NCBI GenBank assembly: GCA_021741945.1 | Contig: JAIOWV010000055.1 | Span: 1-8,180, forward strand | Source: Pontimonas sp. | GTDB lineage: Bacteria; Actinomycetota; Actinomycetes; Actinomycetales; Microbacteriaceae | Length of the DNA stretch: 8,180 bases | Direction of reading: 5' to 3' | Shown: positions 1 through 6,581 of the stretch, piece after piece | How positions within the stretch are numbered: position 1 is the stretch's first letter | Layout: the number at the start of each line of letters is the position of its first letter | Program-made: the position numbers and the translations under genes | Notes under the pieces: model-generated | What the model was told of the DNA's origin: nothing | The model's database searches: none | What the model saw: the letters and a program-made list of their open reading frames with translations, nothing else

Positions 1-651
1 ATCGTCATCGATGCGCAGTTGAAGGCCCTGGGCGGTCCAGGACATAGAAACCTTCACTGTTGTGCCCGGACCGCCGTGGGTCCTTGAGTTGTTGAGCCCC
101 TCCTGCAGGATTCTAAAAATTGCGAGCTCAGCACTTGGCGCAATGGCAAATGCTGTTCCGCTTTCTTCAAAGCGGACCATAATTCCCGACTCGTTCATGG
201 CCTCGAACAAGTCGTTGATGGAGGTAAGACTTGGCATGTTGTCGGCCTCGGCCACTCCATCACGGGCAACATTCACCACGCGACGCATGTCATTCAGCGC
301 CTGGCGGGCTTGATCTGCAATGGATGCAGCTGCCCTGGATGCGACCTCGGGGTCAGAGGTGGCGCCAAAACGAGCACCTTCGGCTTGCGAGATCAAGCCG
401 GTGATAGTTGCCGCAGCCGCATCATGAACCTCGGCAATGAGCCGCATTCGGTCTGCCTGCTCGGCTAGACGCAGCTCGAGCTCCGCACGATCGGCAATCG
501 ACTGCTGAGTGTCATCAGCCCGGTGAACAAGGGCTGCTCTGGACGTCTGGGCCTTCCGAGCAAAGAACACAGCAGCGCCGACTGACGCCGCCGACACGAC
601 AACCATGGTGGAGATGATCCAAAGGAACTGTGTTGCCAGGAAATCCAGCAC
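1..651 (-). CDS. Sensor histidine kinase, HisKA_3 (NarL/DesK) type, 3' part cut off by window edge
   Basis: The first 217 residues of a two-component sensor kinase, which autophosphorylates on His and passes the phosphate to a response regulator that should lie beyond the left edge. Seen: a short N-terminus, one hydrophobic segment at about residues 7-30 (WIISTMVVVSAASVGAAVFF core), a charged, coiled-coil-like linker (about 45-70), a dimerisation/phosphoacceptor helix with RLIAEVHDAAAA placing the His at H76, and the start of a HATPase_c domain with an N-box-like EGLNNSRTHGG (E184, N188). The sequence breaks off at RIDDD, where the ATP-binding D-x-G box would begin. GTG at 651 is the only suitable start after an in-frame TAG; GAGGGG lies just upstream, rather close. 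There is no room for an extracellular sensor domain, so the signal is probably membrane-borne or intracellular. The residue five after H76 is Ala, where the family usually has Gln, Asn or His. The family call is firm; the stimulus is unknown. Confidence 0.85.
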   Translation of the reverse strand, partial: MLDFLATQFLWIISTMVVVSAASVGAAVFFARKAQTSRAALVHRADDTQQSIADRAELELRLAEQADRMRLIAEVHDAAAATITGLISQAEGARFGATSDPEVASRAAASIADQARQALNDMRRVVNVARDGVAEADNMPSLTSINDLFEAMNESGIMVRFEESGTAFAIAPSAELAIFRILQEGLNNSRTHGGPGTTVKVSMSWTAQGLQLRIDDD

Positions 652-681
652 TCGCCCCTCGACTCTCCATTGCGACTAAGA

Positions 682-696
682 CCCGGGAGTCCCGGG
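682..696 (-). terminator. GC-rich hairpin downstream of tRNA-Asn, possible terminator
   Basis: Two CCCGGG arms (682-687 and 691-696) flank a 3-base spacer and can form a 6-bp all-GC stem. On the minus strand it begins 5 bases after the encoded CCA and is followed by TCTTAG, which is only a weak U-tract. It could end the tRNA transcript, mark 3' processing, or act as a 5'-UTR hairpin of the kinase gene starting at 651. Because CCCGGG is itself palindromic, part of the symmetry is trivial. Confidence 0.35.
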
Positions 697-701
697 CACT
701 G

Positions 702-777
702 TGGCTCCCCGACTTGGACTCGAACCAAGAACCTACCGGTTAACAGCCGGTTGCTCTGCCAATTGAGCTATCGAGGA
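702..777 (-). tRNA. tRNA-Asn (anticodon GTT)
   Basis: A 76-base gene that folds completely. The acceptor stem pairs TCCTCGA with TCGGGGA (one T-G wobble). The D arm is GCTC/GAGC and the anticodon stem ACCGG/CCGGT holds loop CTGTTAA with anticodon GTT, reading AAC and AAU. The variable loop is 5 bases, the T arm CTTGG/CCAAG carries loop TTCGAGT, the discriminator is G as expected for bacterial tRNA-Asn, and the 3' CCA is encoded in the DNA. It sits between dnaG and a histidine kinase gene, all on the same strand. No integrase or direct repeat of its 3' end is visible, so there is no sign of use as an integration site within this window. Confidence 0.97.
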
Positions 778-818
778 ATGCGATGCTACGCCCCGATGTT
801 AGCAGAGCGTCTAGAGCC

Positions 819-848
819 ATTTTATGCCGGTAATGAAGCCCACGACAA
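819..848 (-). promoter_or_regulatory. Candidate sigma70-type promoter for tRNA-Asn
   Basis: On the minus strand a -35-like TTGTCG (843-848) and a -10-like TAAAAT (819-824, five of six consensus bases) are separated by 18 bases. The predicted start is near 812, about 35 bases before the mature tRNA 5' end, leaving a normal leader for RNase P. It lies wholly between the dnaG stop and the tRNA, which suits independent tRNA transcription. Assigned by pattern only. Confidence 0.5.
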
Positions 849-864
849 CCAGGGCAGCACGCAC

Positions 865-2727
865 CTAATCCTCGCGCAATGCCCTGCGCTCAGCCTCTAT
901 GGCAACCAGCTGCTCTTGCAGTGTTCGGTAGCCCTCAGCGTCCGCAGTCGCATCGCTGCGCTGCAGCACACTCATCAACTCGGCTTTCTTGCGCAAAAGT
1001 TCGCGATCCAGCAACGACGCCGTGACCCCCTGCGCGTAGCGCTCCACTTGATCAGGTTTTTGGGGCAATGGCGCAACGGAGAGTTGCCCCACCAGCGCGG
1101 ACAGCGCGGGTGGGGTTTCCTCGGTCACCTTGGTAACCCAGGACGGGGTGTTGTAGTTCTCGAACGCGGAGACCATCGCGTCCCGCACCAGCGCCAAAGC
1201 ACCGTGGGAGAAGTGCGTTCCGAGCACCGCCCGGGCGCGCTGTGCACCGACTGCATCGGGGTGCTGAAGCATCACCATCAAGCCATCACGCTCTAGGAGC
1301 GTGACCGGATCATTGGAGAGCGCAGAGAGGTTATAGGGCGCATCGGTGTCCGGTTCAACAGCAGTCGGCGCGCTGGCGGCAGGGCCACTCGACTGCGACT
1401 TCGCCGCTTGGTTTATTTCCCTCGCAACATCAACCGGGTTCATCCCGAGCCATCCGGCGAGCTCCCTGGCATAGCCATCCCGGATTACCCGATCTCGAAT
1501 CTTGTGGACGACGGGAACTGCAGCACGCAGCGCTTGCGTGCGCCCTTCAACAGTGTTCAGGTCGCACTGGTCCATGACCCGTCGAATCATGAATTCATAC
1601 ATCGGTCGCCTGGAGCGAATCACTTCTCGAAGCGCCTCGTCTCCCCGGGAGATGCGCACATCACAGGGATCAAGACCCTCAGGCGGCACAGCCACAAAGG
1701 TTTGGGCCGCAAAGCGCGACTCTTCGGCGAATGCACGAGAAGCCGCCTTCTGGCCCGCTTCATCCGGGTCGAAGGTGAAGATGACTTCGCCTTTGCTCGC
1801 CTGTGCTGGATCATCGGAATCACCGAGCACCCGACGGACAACGGTGACATGATCCGACCCAAATGCTGTGCCACAGGTCGCAATCGCTGTGGTGATGCCT
1901 GCCATGTGGCAGGCCATTACATCGGTGTAGCCCTCGACGATGACAACCTGCCTGGACTTCGCAATGTCTTTCTTGGCCAAATCAAGCCCGTAGAGCACTC
2001 TGGACTTGTGATACACCGGTGTCTCCGGGGTGTTCAAATACTTGGGGCCTTGATCATCATCGTGCAGCTTCCTCGCGCCAAACCCGATGGTGGCACCGGA
2101 AACATCCCGGATGGGCCAGACCAGTCGACCTCGGAAGCGGTCATATGTCCCCCGGTCACCCTGGGACACGAGACCCGCCTCAGTGATTTCGGCGATGGTG
2201 AATCCAGCGCCTGTGAGCTTCTTCGAGAGCGCGTCATAGGACTGTGGCGCATAACCCACCCCAAACCGCTCAGCCGCCAGAGCATCGAAGCCCCGCTCCC
2301 CCAGGAAGACTCGGCCTTTTTCGGCCTCGGGGGTGAGGAGTTGGGCCCTAAAGAATTCTTCGGCCAGCGCGTTCGCCGCCAGCAACCGGGTTCGATTACT
2401 GGTGTCGGCGGCCTTGCCACCTTCCTCATAGTGAAGGGGGTAACCGATGGTTCCCGCTAGGCGCTCGACCGCTTCTTGGAAGCTGATGTGGTCCATCTTT
2501 TGCAGGAAGGTGTAGACATCGCCGCCTTCACCGCAACCAAAGCAGTGGTAAAAACCTGACTGGCTTCGAACATGGAAGCTTGGGCTTCTCTCGTCATGGA
2601 AAGGGCACAACCCCTTCATGGACCCGACGCCAGCGGACTTGAGCGTCACATACTGGCCAATAACCTCAGCAATGTTGACGCGCTGGCGCACTTCATCGAT
2701 GTCACTGCGCTTAATCAACCCCGCCAC
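865..2727 (-). CDS. dnaG: DNA primase DnaG
   Basis: DnaG synthesises the short RNA primers for the lagging strand and origin firing, working with the replicative helicase DnaB. The 620-residue product matches normal bacterial length. Domains in order: the N-terminal CHC2 zinc-binding domain with ligands C41, H44, C62 and C65 (CPFH ... HCFGC); the catalytic core with the basic GFGARKL (215-221) and YLNTPETPVYHKSRVLYG region; the TOPRIM fold with E265 in EGYTDV and the metal-binding acidic residues D320 and D322 in FDPDEAG; a helical region; and a low-complexity Ser/Ala/Pro linker (about 443-463) before the C-terminal helicase-interaction domain (about 472-620). The start is GTG at 2727, preceded in frame by TAG. 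No good Shine-Dalgarno is visible, but TAGACT lies 6 bases upstream, so a leaderless start is possible. It follows dgt by 62 bases. All catalytic features are present. Confidence 0.97.
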   Translation of the reverse strand: MAGLIKRSDIDEVRQRVNIAEVIGQYVTLKSAGVGSMKGLCPFHDERSPSFHVRSQSGFYHCFGCGEGGDVYTFLQKMDHISFQEAVERLAGTIGYPLHYEEGGKAADTSNRTRLLAANALAEEFFRAQLLTPEAEKGRVFLGERGFDALAAERFGVGYAPQSYDALSKKLTGAGFTIAEITEAGLVSQGDRGTYDRFRGRLVWPIRDVSGATIGFGARKLHDDDQGPKYLNTPETPVYHKSRVLYGLDLAKKDIAKSRQVVIVEGYTDVMACHMAGITTAIATCGTAFGSDHVTVVRRVLGDSDDPAQASKGEVIFTFDPDEAGQKAASRAFAEESRFAAQTFVAVPPEGLDPCDVRISRGDEALREVIRSRRPMYEFMIRRVMDQCDLNTVEGRTQALRAAVPVVHKIRDRVIRDGYARELAGWLGMNPVDVAREINQAAKSQSSGPAASAPTAVEPDTDAPYNLSALSNDPVTLLERDGLMVMLQHPDAVGAQRARAVLGTHFSHGALALVRDAMVSAFENYNTPSWVTKVTEETPPALSALVGQLSVAPLPQKPDQVERYAQGVTASLLDRELLRKKAELMSVLQRSDATADAEGYRTLQEQLVAIEAERRALRED

Positions 2728-2733
2728 AGCCCA

Positions 2734-2739
2734 AGTCTA
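2734..2739 (-). promoter_or_regulatory. Candidate -10 element for a leaderless dnaG transcript
   Basis: TAGACT fits the actinobacterial -10 pattern TANNNT and ends 6 bases before the dnaG GTG codon, so transcription would start at or next to the G of the start codon. No convincing -35 is visible at 17-19 bases upstream. This is an inference from position and motif only. Confidence 0.3.
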
Positions 2740-2789
2740 GTTAGGCGGTGCGACCTGCCACACAGCTCACACAATCCTGTGGAGAAGAA

Positions 2790-3992
2790 CTAGGAACACA
2801 GCCGCTCGTGGAGCACGGTGGCTGACTGGTCGGTCAGCGAAGCCACCTGGTCCACGACCACACGCTTTTTCGCATCAGCCGTTGTCGCGGTCGCCCAATC
2901 GCTGCCAAAAACAGGATCCAATGACTCGGGGTGCGCGTATAGGTGCTCAGCTAGCGCAATCAGCATGGTGCGTTGCGCCAAGTAGATGGGCTGACGCGCG
3001 GTGTGAGACATCACGTGAACAGCGACAATCCCCTTCAAAACCGCGATTTCCGCGGCCGTGTCTGGGGGAACGACCAACGTCCTTCGAGCGTCATCCACGG
3101 AGGCGCTGAGGGCAAACCGACCGATCAGGGTGCTGGTCAGGTTCTTGAGCCTTGCCAATTCAGCGCGCTGTGGTTGGAAAGACATCACCCAGCCGGTCAC
3201 ACCGGTCAGTCGATCCCACGCGGCACCCAAGGATTCGGCTTGATCCTGCCCGACCCACGAGACCATGGTGTGCAGCACCTCGTCACGGTGCGCCGATTCA
3301 GCCAGCAGGGCCGGATCGATAAAGCCGTTAACAATCGCGTCTTCAAAATCATGAACCGAGTAGGCAACATCATCGGAGAAATCCATGATCGTTGCCTCGA
3401 GGCTGAGTGAACGCTCTGGCATGCCACTTCGCACCCAGTCGAAGACATCGCGGTCGTCCTCATAGAATCCGAACTTGTCACGACCGCTCGGGTCGACCTC
3501 AGCAGTGGTGGCGTCCCACGGATACTTCATGCTCGCCAACAAACTGGCCCGTGTCAGGTTGAGGCCCCTGGGGACCCCGTCGCCATCCACAGTCTTTGGC
3601 TCTAAACGGACCAGTAATCGGAAGGTTTGAGCGTTGCCCTCAAATCCGCCAGCATCCGCTGCCCACTCGGCGAGCGCTCGCTCGCCGTTGTGACCAAAGG
3701 GTGGGTGGCCGATGTCGTGGGCCAAGCAGGCGGTCTCGACAACATCCGCGTCAACACCGAGGCGACTAGCGAGCTCACGGCCAATCTGGGCAACCTCAAG
3801 GGAGTGGGTCAGGCGGTTTCTCGCAAAATCCAATCCTTGAGTGGGCGAGAGAACTTGTGTCTTTGCTGCAAGGCGTCGTAGAGCCGAGGAGTGCAGAAGA
3901 CGCCCGCGGTCCCTCGCGAAATCACTGCGCCTGGACGAGTGCACTTCTGGCACAAAGCGTTCGGTGTCCCAGGTGGAATACTCCCTAGCCAC
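2790..3992 (-). CDS. dgt: Deoxyguanosinetriphosphate triphosphohydrolase-like HD-domain protein (Dgt)
   Basis: This cytoplasmic dNTP triphosphohydrolase is expected to cleave dGTP or other dNTPs to the nucleoside and inorganic triphosphate, tuning the dNTP pool. The 400-residue product carries a full HD domain: H63 in NRLTHSLEVAQ, H92-D93 in LAHDIGHPPFGHNGE, and D208 in MDFSDDVAYSVHDFED form the metal site. H101 and E104 match the catalytic His/Glu of the E. coli enzyme by spacing. The N-terminal SALRRLAAKTQV motif is also typical. Start GTG at 3992 overlaps the end of dus by 8 bases and has no clear Shine-Dalgarno, suggesting translational coupling. Position just before dnaG is consistent with a replication-linked role and is a known actinobacterial arrangement. 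True substrate preference cannot be read from sequence. A perfect inverted repeat sits inside the gene at 3668-3687. Confidence 0.93.
   Translation of the reverse strand: MAREYSTWDTERFVPEVHSSRRSDFARDRGRLLHSSALRRLAAKTQVLSPTQGLDFARNRLTHSLEVAQIGRELASRLGVDADVVETACLAHDIGHPPFGHNGERALAEWAADAGGFEGNAQTFRLLVRLEPKTVDGDGVPRGLNLTRASLLASMKYPWDATTAEVDPSGRDKFGFYEDDRDVFDWVRSGMPERSLSLEATIMDFSDDVAYSVHDFEDAIVNGFIDPALLAESAHRDEVLHTMVSWVGQDQAESLGAAWDRLTGVTGWVMSFQPQRAELARLKNLTSTLIGRFALSASVDDARRTLVVPPDTAAEIAVLKGIVAVHVMSHTARQPIYLAQRTMLIALAEHLYAHPESLDPVFGSDWATATTADAKKRVVVDQVASLTDQSATVLHERLCS
3668..3687. repeat. Intragenic perfect inverted repeat in dgt
   Basis: CGGCGAGCG (3668-3676) and CGCTCGCCG (3679-3687) are exact reverse complements with a 2-base centre; as RNA this would give an 8-bp stem with a 4-base loop. 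It lies in codons for the NGERALAEW segment directly after the HD catalytic motif. It may be a by-product of Glu/Arg/Ala codon choice. Confidence 0.6.
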
Positions 3993-5145
3993 CGCTGGTA
4001 TCCAACTCGGCTAAGTGCAAAGAGGTTCTCTGGTCTTCGCTCAACTCTTGGCTCTCCAACCAACGATCCGGTAGGGCCGGGCGCTTAGGAGTTCCCTGAC
4101 GGCCCCTGGGGCCTTCAACTCCTTCGCCTGGGTAAGGCTGGCTGCGATCGAGCTCACCCAAGAAATCGTCAATGTGTTGCAGGGATTCAACGGTGGCCAG
4201 TTTGGCTCTAATTTCGCCACCGACCGGGTAGCCCTTGAAATACCAGGCAACATGCTTGCGGATATCTCGGCACGCGTGGTTCTCGTCATCGTCAAAGAAC
4301 TCCACCAACAACTCGGCGTGGCGCTTGAACGCATCGGCGACAGCGCCAAGCCCAGGCTGAACCTTCACCTCTTCGCCCCTAAATGCCGCTTGCAGGTCGG
4401 CGAAGATCCAGGGCCGCCCCAAACACCCGCGGCCGACAACCACCCCATCACAGTCGCTCTGCTTGACCATGGCAATGGCATCCTCGGCGCTCCAGATGTC
4501 ACCATTACCCAGCACAGGGACCGAAGAAATGCTGCTCTTGAGCTCACCAATGGCATCCCAGTCGGCGTGCCCCGAATAGAACTGGGCTGCGGTCCTGGCG
4601 TGAAGCGCAACAGAGGCGACACCGGCGCCCTCGGCGGCTTTGCCCGCCTCTTTATAGGTCAGGTGGTCTTCATCGATGCCCTTGCGCATCTTCACGGTGA
4701 CAGGAATGTCACCAGCAGCACCGACAGCACCTTCAACAATCTGGCGAAACAGACTCTTCTTCCAGGGAAGGGCGGCGCCGCCGCCCTTCTTGGTCACCTT
4801 CGGAACAGGGCAGCCGAAGTTCAAATCGATGTGATCACAAAGATCTTCGTCCACCAGGAACTTGACCGCCTCAGAAACGGTCTTGGGGTCAACGCCATAG
4901 AGCTGAATACTGCGAGGGGTTTCTGACTCGTGGTGTTTGATCAGGCGCATGCTGGTGGGCGTGCGCTCCACGAGAGCCCTCGAGGTGATCATTTCGCTCA
5001 CATAGAGCCCTGCCCCATATTCGCGACACAAACGACGAAACGCCGTGTTGGTAATCCCCGCCATCGGAGCAAGGACGACCGGTACCGTCAGCTCCAGTGG
5101 GCCAATGCTCAAGGGCCGCTGCGCCGTGGCGCTCGCCTGAGACAT
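3985..5145 (-). CDS. dus: tRNA dihydrouridine synthase, DusB-like
   Basis: This FMN-dependent, NADPH-using enzyme reduces specific uridines in the D-loop of tRNA to dihydrouridine. The 386-residue product has the TIM-barrel start VVLAPMAGITNTAFRRLCR, the family signature around catalytic C112 (DLNFGCPVPKV), K152 in VTVKMRKG, H182/R184 in LHARTAAQFYSG, and FMN phosphate-binding motifs NGDI (214-217) and VVVGRGCLGRPW (236-246). The C-terminal tRNA-recognition helical domain runs from about 265 to 335. A Pro/Gly-rich tail (about 335-386, with GVEGPRGRQG and PALPDRWL) follows; similar tails occur in actinobacterial members. ATG at 5145 is the only ATG start among the protein genes here, 2 bases after the glyS stop, with GGTGGGGG upstream as a possible ribosome site. 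It ends overlapping dgt. Exact uridine targets cannot be inferred; the DusB-like class is from overall resemblance. Confidence 0.94.
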   Translation of the reverse strand: MSQASATAQRPLSIGPLELTVPVVLAPMAGITNTAFRRLCREYGAGLYVSEMITSRALVERTPTSMRLIKHHESETPRSIQLYGVDPKTVSEAVKFLVDEDLCDHIDLNFGCPVPKVTKKGGGAALPWKKSLFRQIVEGAVGAAGDIPVTVKMRKGIDEDHLTYKEAGKAAEGAGVASVALHARTAAQFYSGHADWDAIGELKSSISSVPVLGNGDIWSAEDAIAMVKQSDCDGVVVGRGCLGRPWIFADLQAAFRGEEVKVQPGLGAVADAFKRHAELLVEFFDDDENHACRDIRKHVAWYFKGYPVGGEIRAKLATVESLQHIDDFLGELDRSQPYPGEGVEGPRGRQGTPKRPALPDRWLESQELSEDQRTSLHLAELDTSGG

Positions 5146-5147
5146 GA

Positions 5148-6533
5148 CTAAGCCCCCACCAGCGCTTCCGCGAGGTAACCCTGGATGCGATCGAGTGACA
5201 CCCGCTCTTGAGCCATGGTGTCGCGCTCACGAATCGTCACGGCGTTGTCCTCAAGTGAATCGAAGTCAACGGTCAGCGCGAAGGGCGTCCCGATTTCGTC
5301 GTTGCGACGATAGCGGCGACCAATCGCCCCAGCGTCATCAAATTCGACGGACCAGTACTGCCGCAAATCCTGGGCAATCTTCTGAGCAAGCGGCGAGAGA
5401 TCTTCGTGGCGCGATAGCGGCAACACAGCAACCTTGACAGGAGCAAGTCGGCGATCCAGGCGAAGGACCGTGCGGGTCTCCACTCCGCCCTTGGCGTTAG
5501 GCGCCTCGTCTTCGGCGTACGCATCGACCAAGAAGGCCATCAACGAGCGGGTAAGTCCAGCTGCAGGCTCAATCACGTAAGGCGTCCAGCGCTCCCCCAC
5601 AGCCTGATCAAAGTAGGACAGGTCCGTGCCGGAGTGCTTGCTGTGAGTCATCAGGTCATAATCGGTGCGGTTGGCAACGCCCTCGAGCTCGCCAAACTCT
5701 CCTGAGCTAAACCCAAAGCGGTACTCGATGTCGACGGTGCGCTTGGAATAGTGCGACAACTTCTCTGGCGCGTGCTCGTAGAGCCGCAAGTTATCGGGGT
5801 TGATGCCCAAGTCCGTATACCAGCGGAAGCGCTCGTCAATCCAGTACTGATGCCACTGTTCGTCTTCGCCAGGCTTCACGAAGAATTCCATCTCCATCTG
5901 CTCGAACTCACGGGTCCGGAAGATGAAGTTTCCCGGCGTGATTTCATTGCGGAAGCTCTTGCCAATCTGGGCAATACCAAAAGGCGGCTTCATTCGTGCG
6001 CTGGAGACCACGTTGTTGAAGTTCACGAAAATGCCCTGGGCAGTTTCAGGGCGCAGGTAGTGCATCCCGGCTTCGTCATCGAGCGGGCCCAAATAGGTCT
6101 TCAACAGACCACTGAAGGCACGGGGTTCAGTGAACTTGCCCCGGTTGCCGCAATTCGGGCACGCGATGTCTGCCAGGCCGTTTTCTGGTGCACGGCCCTT
6201 CTTCTCTTCAAACTCTTCAAGGAGGTGATCAGCACGGAAGCGTTTATGGCACTCGAGACACTCGACTAGGGGGTCGGTGAACACTTCGACGTGGCCAGAG
6301 GCCTCCCACACGGCTTTCGGCAAAATGACTGCCGAGTCGAGGCCGACGACGTCGGCCCTCGAGCTCACCATCGAGCGCCACCACTGGCGCTTGATGTTTT
6401 CTTTGAGTTCAACGCCCAAGGGGCCGTAGTCCCACGCGGAACGGGAACCGCCGTAGATTTCGCCGGACTGGAACACAAAGCCCCTGCGCTTGGCCAGCGC
6501 AATGACGTTGTCTAGTTTGCTCGCTTGAGCCAC
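5148..6533 (-). CDS. glyS: Glycyl-tRNA synthetase, dimeric (alpha2) eukaryote/archaea-like class II type
   Basis: This enzyme attaches glycine to tRNA-Gly in the cytoplasm. The 461-residue single-chain form is the one usual in Actinobacteria, not the GlyQ/GlyS tetramer. Seen: motif 1 region GFVFQSGEIYGGSRSAWDYG (about 18-37), a Cys-rich insertion with C92, C95, C125 and C128 that could bind zinc, RPETAQG (161-167), class II motif 2 with FRNE (194-197) and the following REFEQMEMEFF, motif 3 with GLTRS (R329), and a C-terminal anticodon-binding domain from about 366. The start is GTG at 6533, matching the family N-terminus, with a strong ribosome site GAGGGAG at 6541-6547, 7 bases upstream. No T-box or attenuator-like leader fits in the 48-base gap after uppS. 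It is followed after 2 bases by dus, so tRNA charging and tRNA modification genes are probably cotranscribed. Confidence 0.97.
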   Translation of the reverse strand: MAQASKLDNVIALAKRRGFVFQSGEIYGGSRSAWDYGPLGVELKENIKRQWWRSMVSSRADVVGLDSAVILPKAVWEASGHVEVFTDPLVECLECHKRFRADHLLEEFEEKKGRAPENGLADIACPNCGNRGKFTEPRAFSGLLKTYLGPLDDEAGMHYLRPETAQGIFVNFNNVVSSARMKPPFGIAQIGKSFRNEITPGNFIFRTREFEQMEMEFFVKPGEDEQWHQYWIDERFRWYTDLGINPDNLRLYEHAPEKLSHYSKRTVDIEYRFGFSSGEFGELEGVANRTDYDLMTHSKHSGTDLSYFDQAVGERWTPYVIEPAAGLTRSLMAFLVDAYAEDEAPNAKGGVETRTVLRLDRRLAPVKVAVLPLSRHEDLSPLAQKIAQDLRQYWSVEFDDAGAIGRRYRRNDEIGTPFALTVDFDSLEDNAVTIRERDTMAQERVSLDRIQGYLAEALVGA

Positions 6534-6540
6534 GCTTTAG

Positions 6541-6547
6541 CTCCCTC
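6541..6547 (-). promoter_or_regulatory. Ribosome binding site of glyS
   Basis: GAGGGAG on the minus strand ends 7 bases before the glyS GTG codon. It is among the clearest Shine-Dalgarno sequences in the window and fixes the glyS start. Confidence 0.8.
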
Positions 6548-6581
6548 ATCCAGCCCGATTAGTGGGCACAGACCTCTTATC

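Noticed and set aside
702..777. tRNA-Asn as an integration site for a mobile element
   Set aside because: No integrase, excisionase, transposase or repeated tRNA 3' end is visible, and both flanks hold ordinary chromosomal genes.
670..1296. A 208-codon plus-strand open frame running through the tRNA gene
   Set aside because: It crosses the antisense of tRNA-Asn and the 3' end of dnaG, which cannot be reconciled with a real protein gene.
1408..2460. A 350-codon open frame on the plus strand opposite dnaG
   Set aside because: It is fully antisense to a dnaG that has all its catalytic motifs, shows no recognisable domain, and long antisense frames are expected opposite genes with GC-rich third codon positions.
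4101..4113. Palindrome GGCCCCTGGGGCC in the dus 3' end
   Set aside because: Short, inside coding sequence for a Gly-Pro-Arg-Gly motif, no U-tract; adequately explained by GC-rich codons.
4174..4926. A 250-codon open frame on the plus strand opposite dus
   Set aside because: Antisense shadow of an intact Dus coding region with the catalytic Cys and FMN motifs; no family resemblance of its own.
6534..6581. T-box or attenuator controlling glyS
   Set aside because: The gap is only 48 bases, with no T-box consensus or terminator hairpin; just a ribosome binding site.
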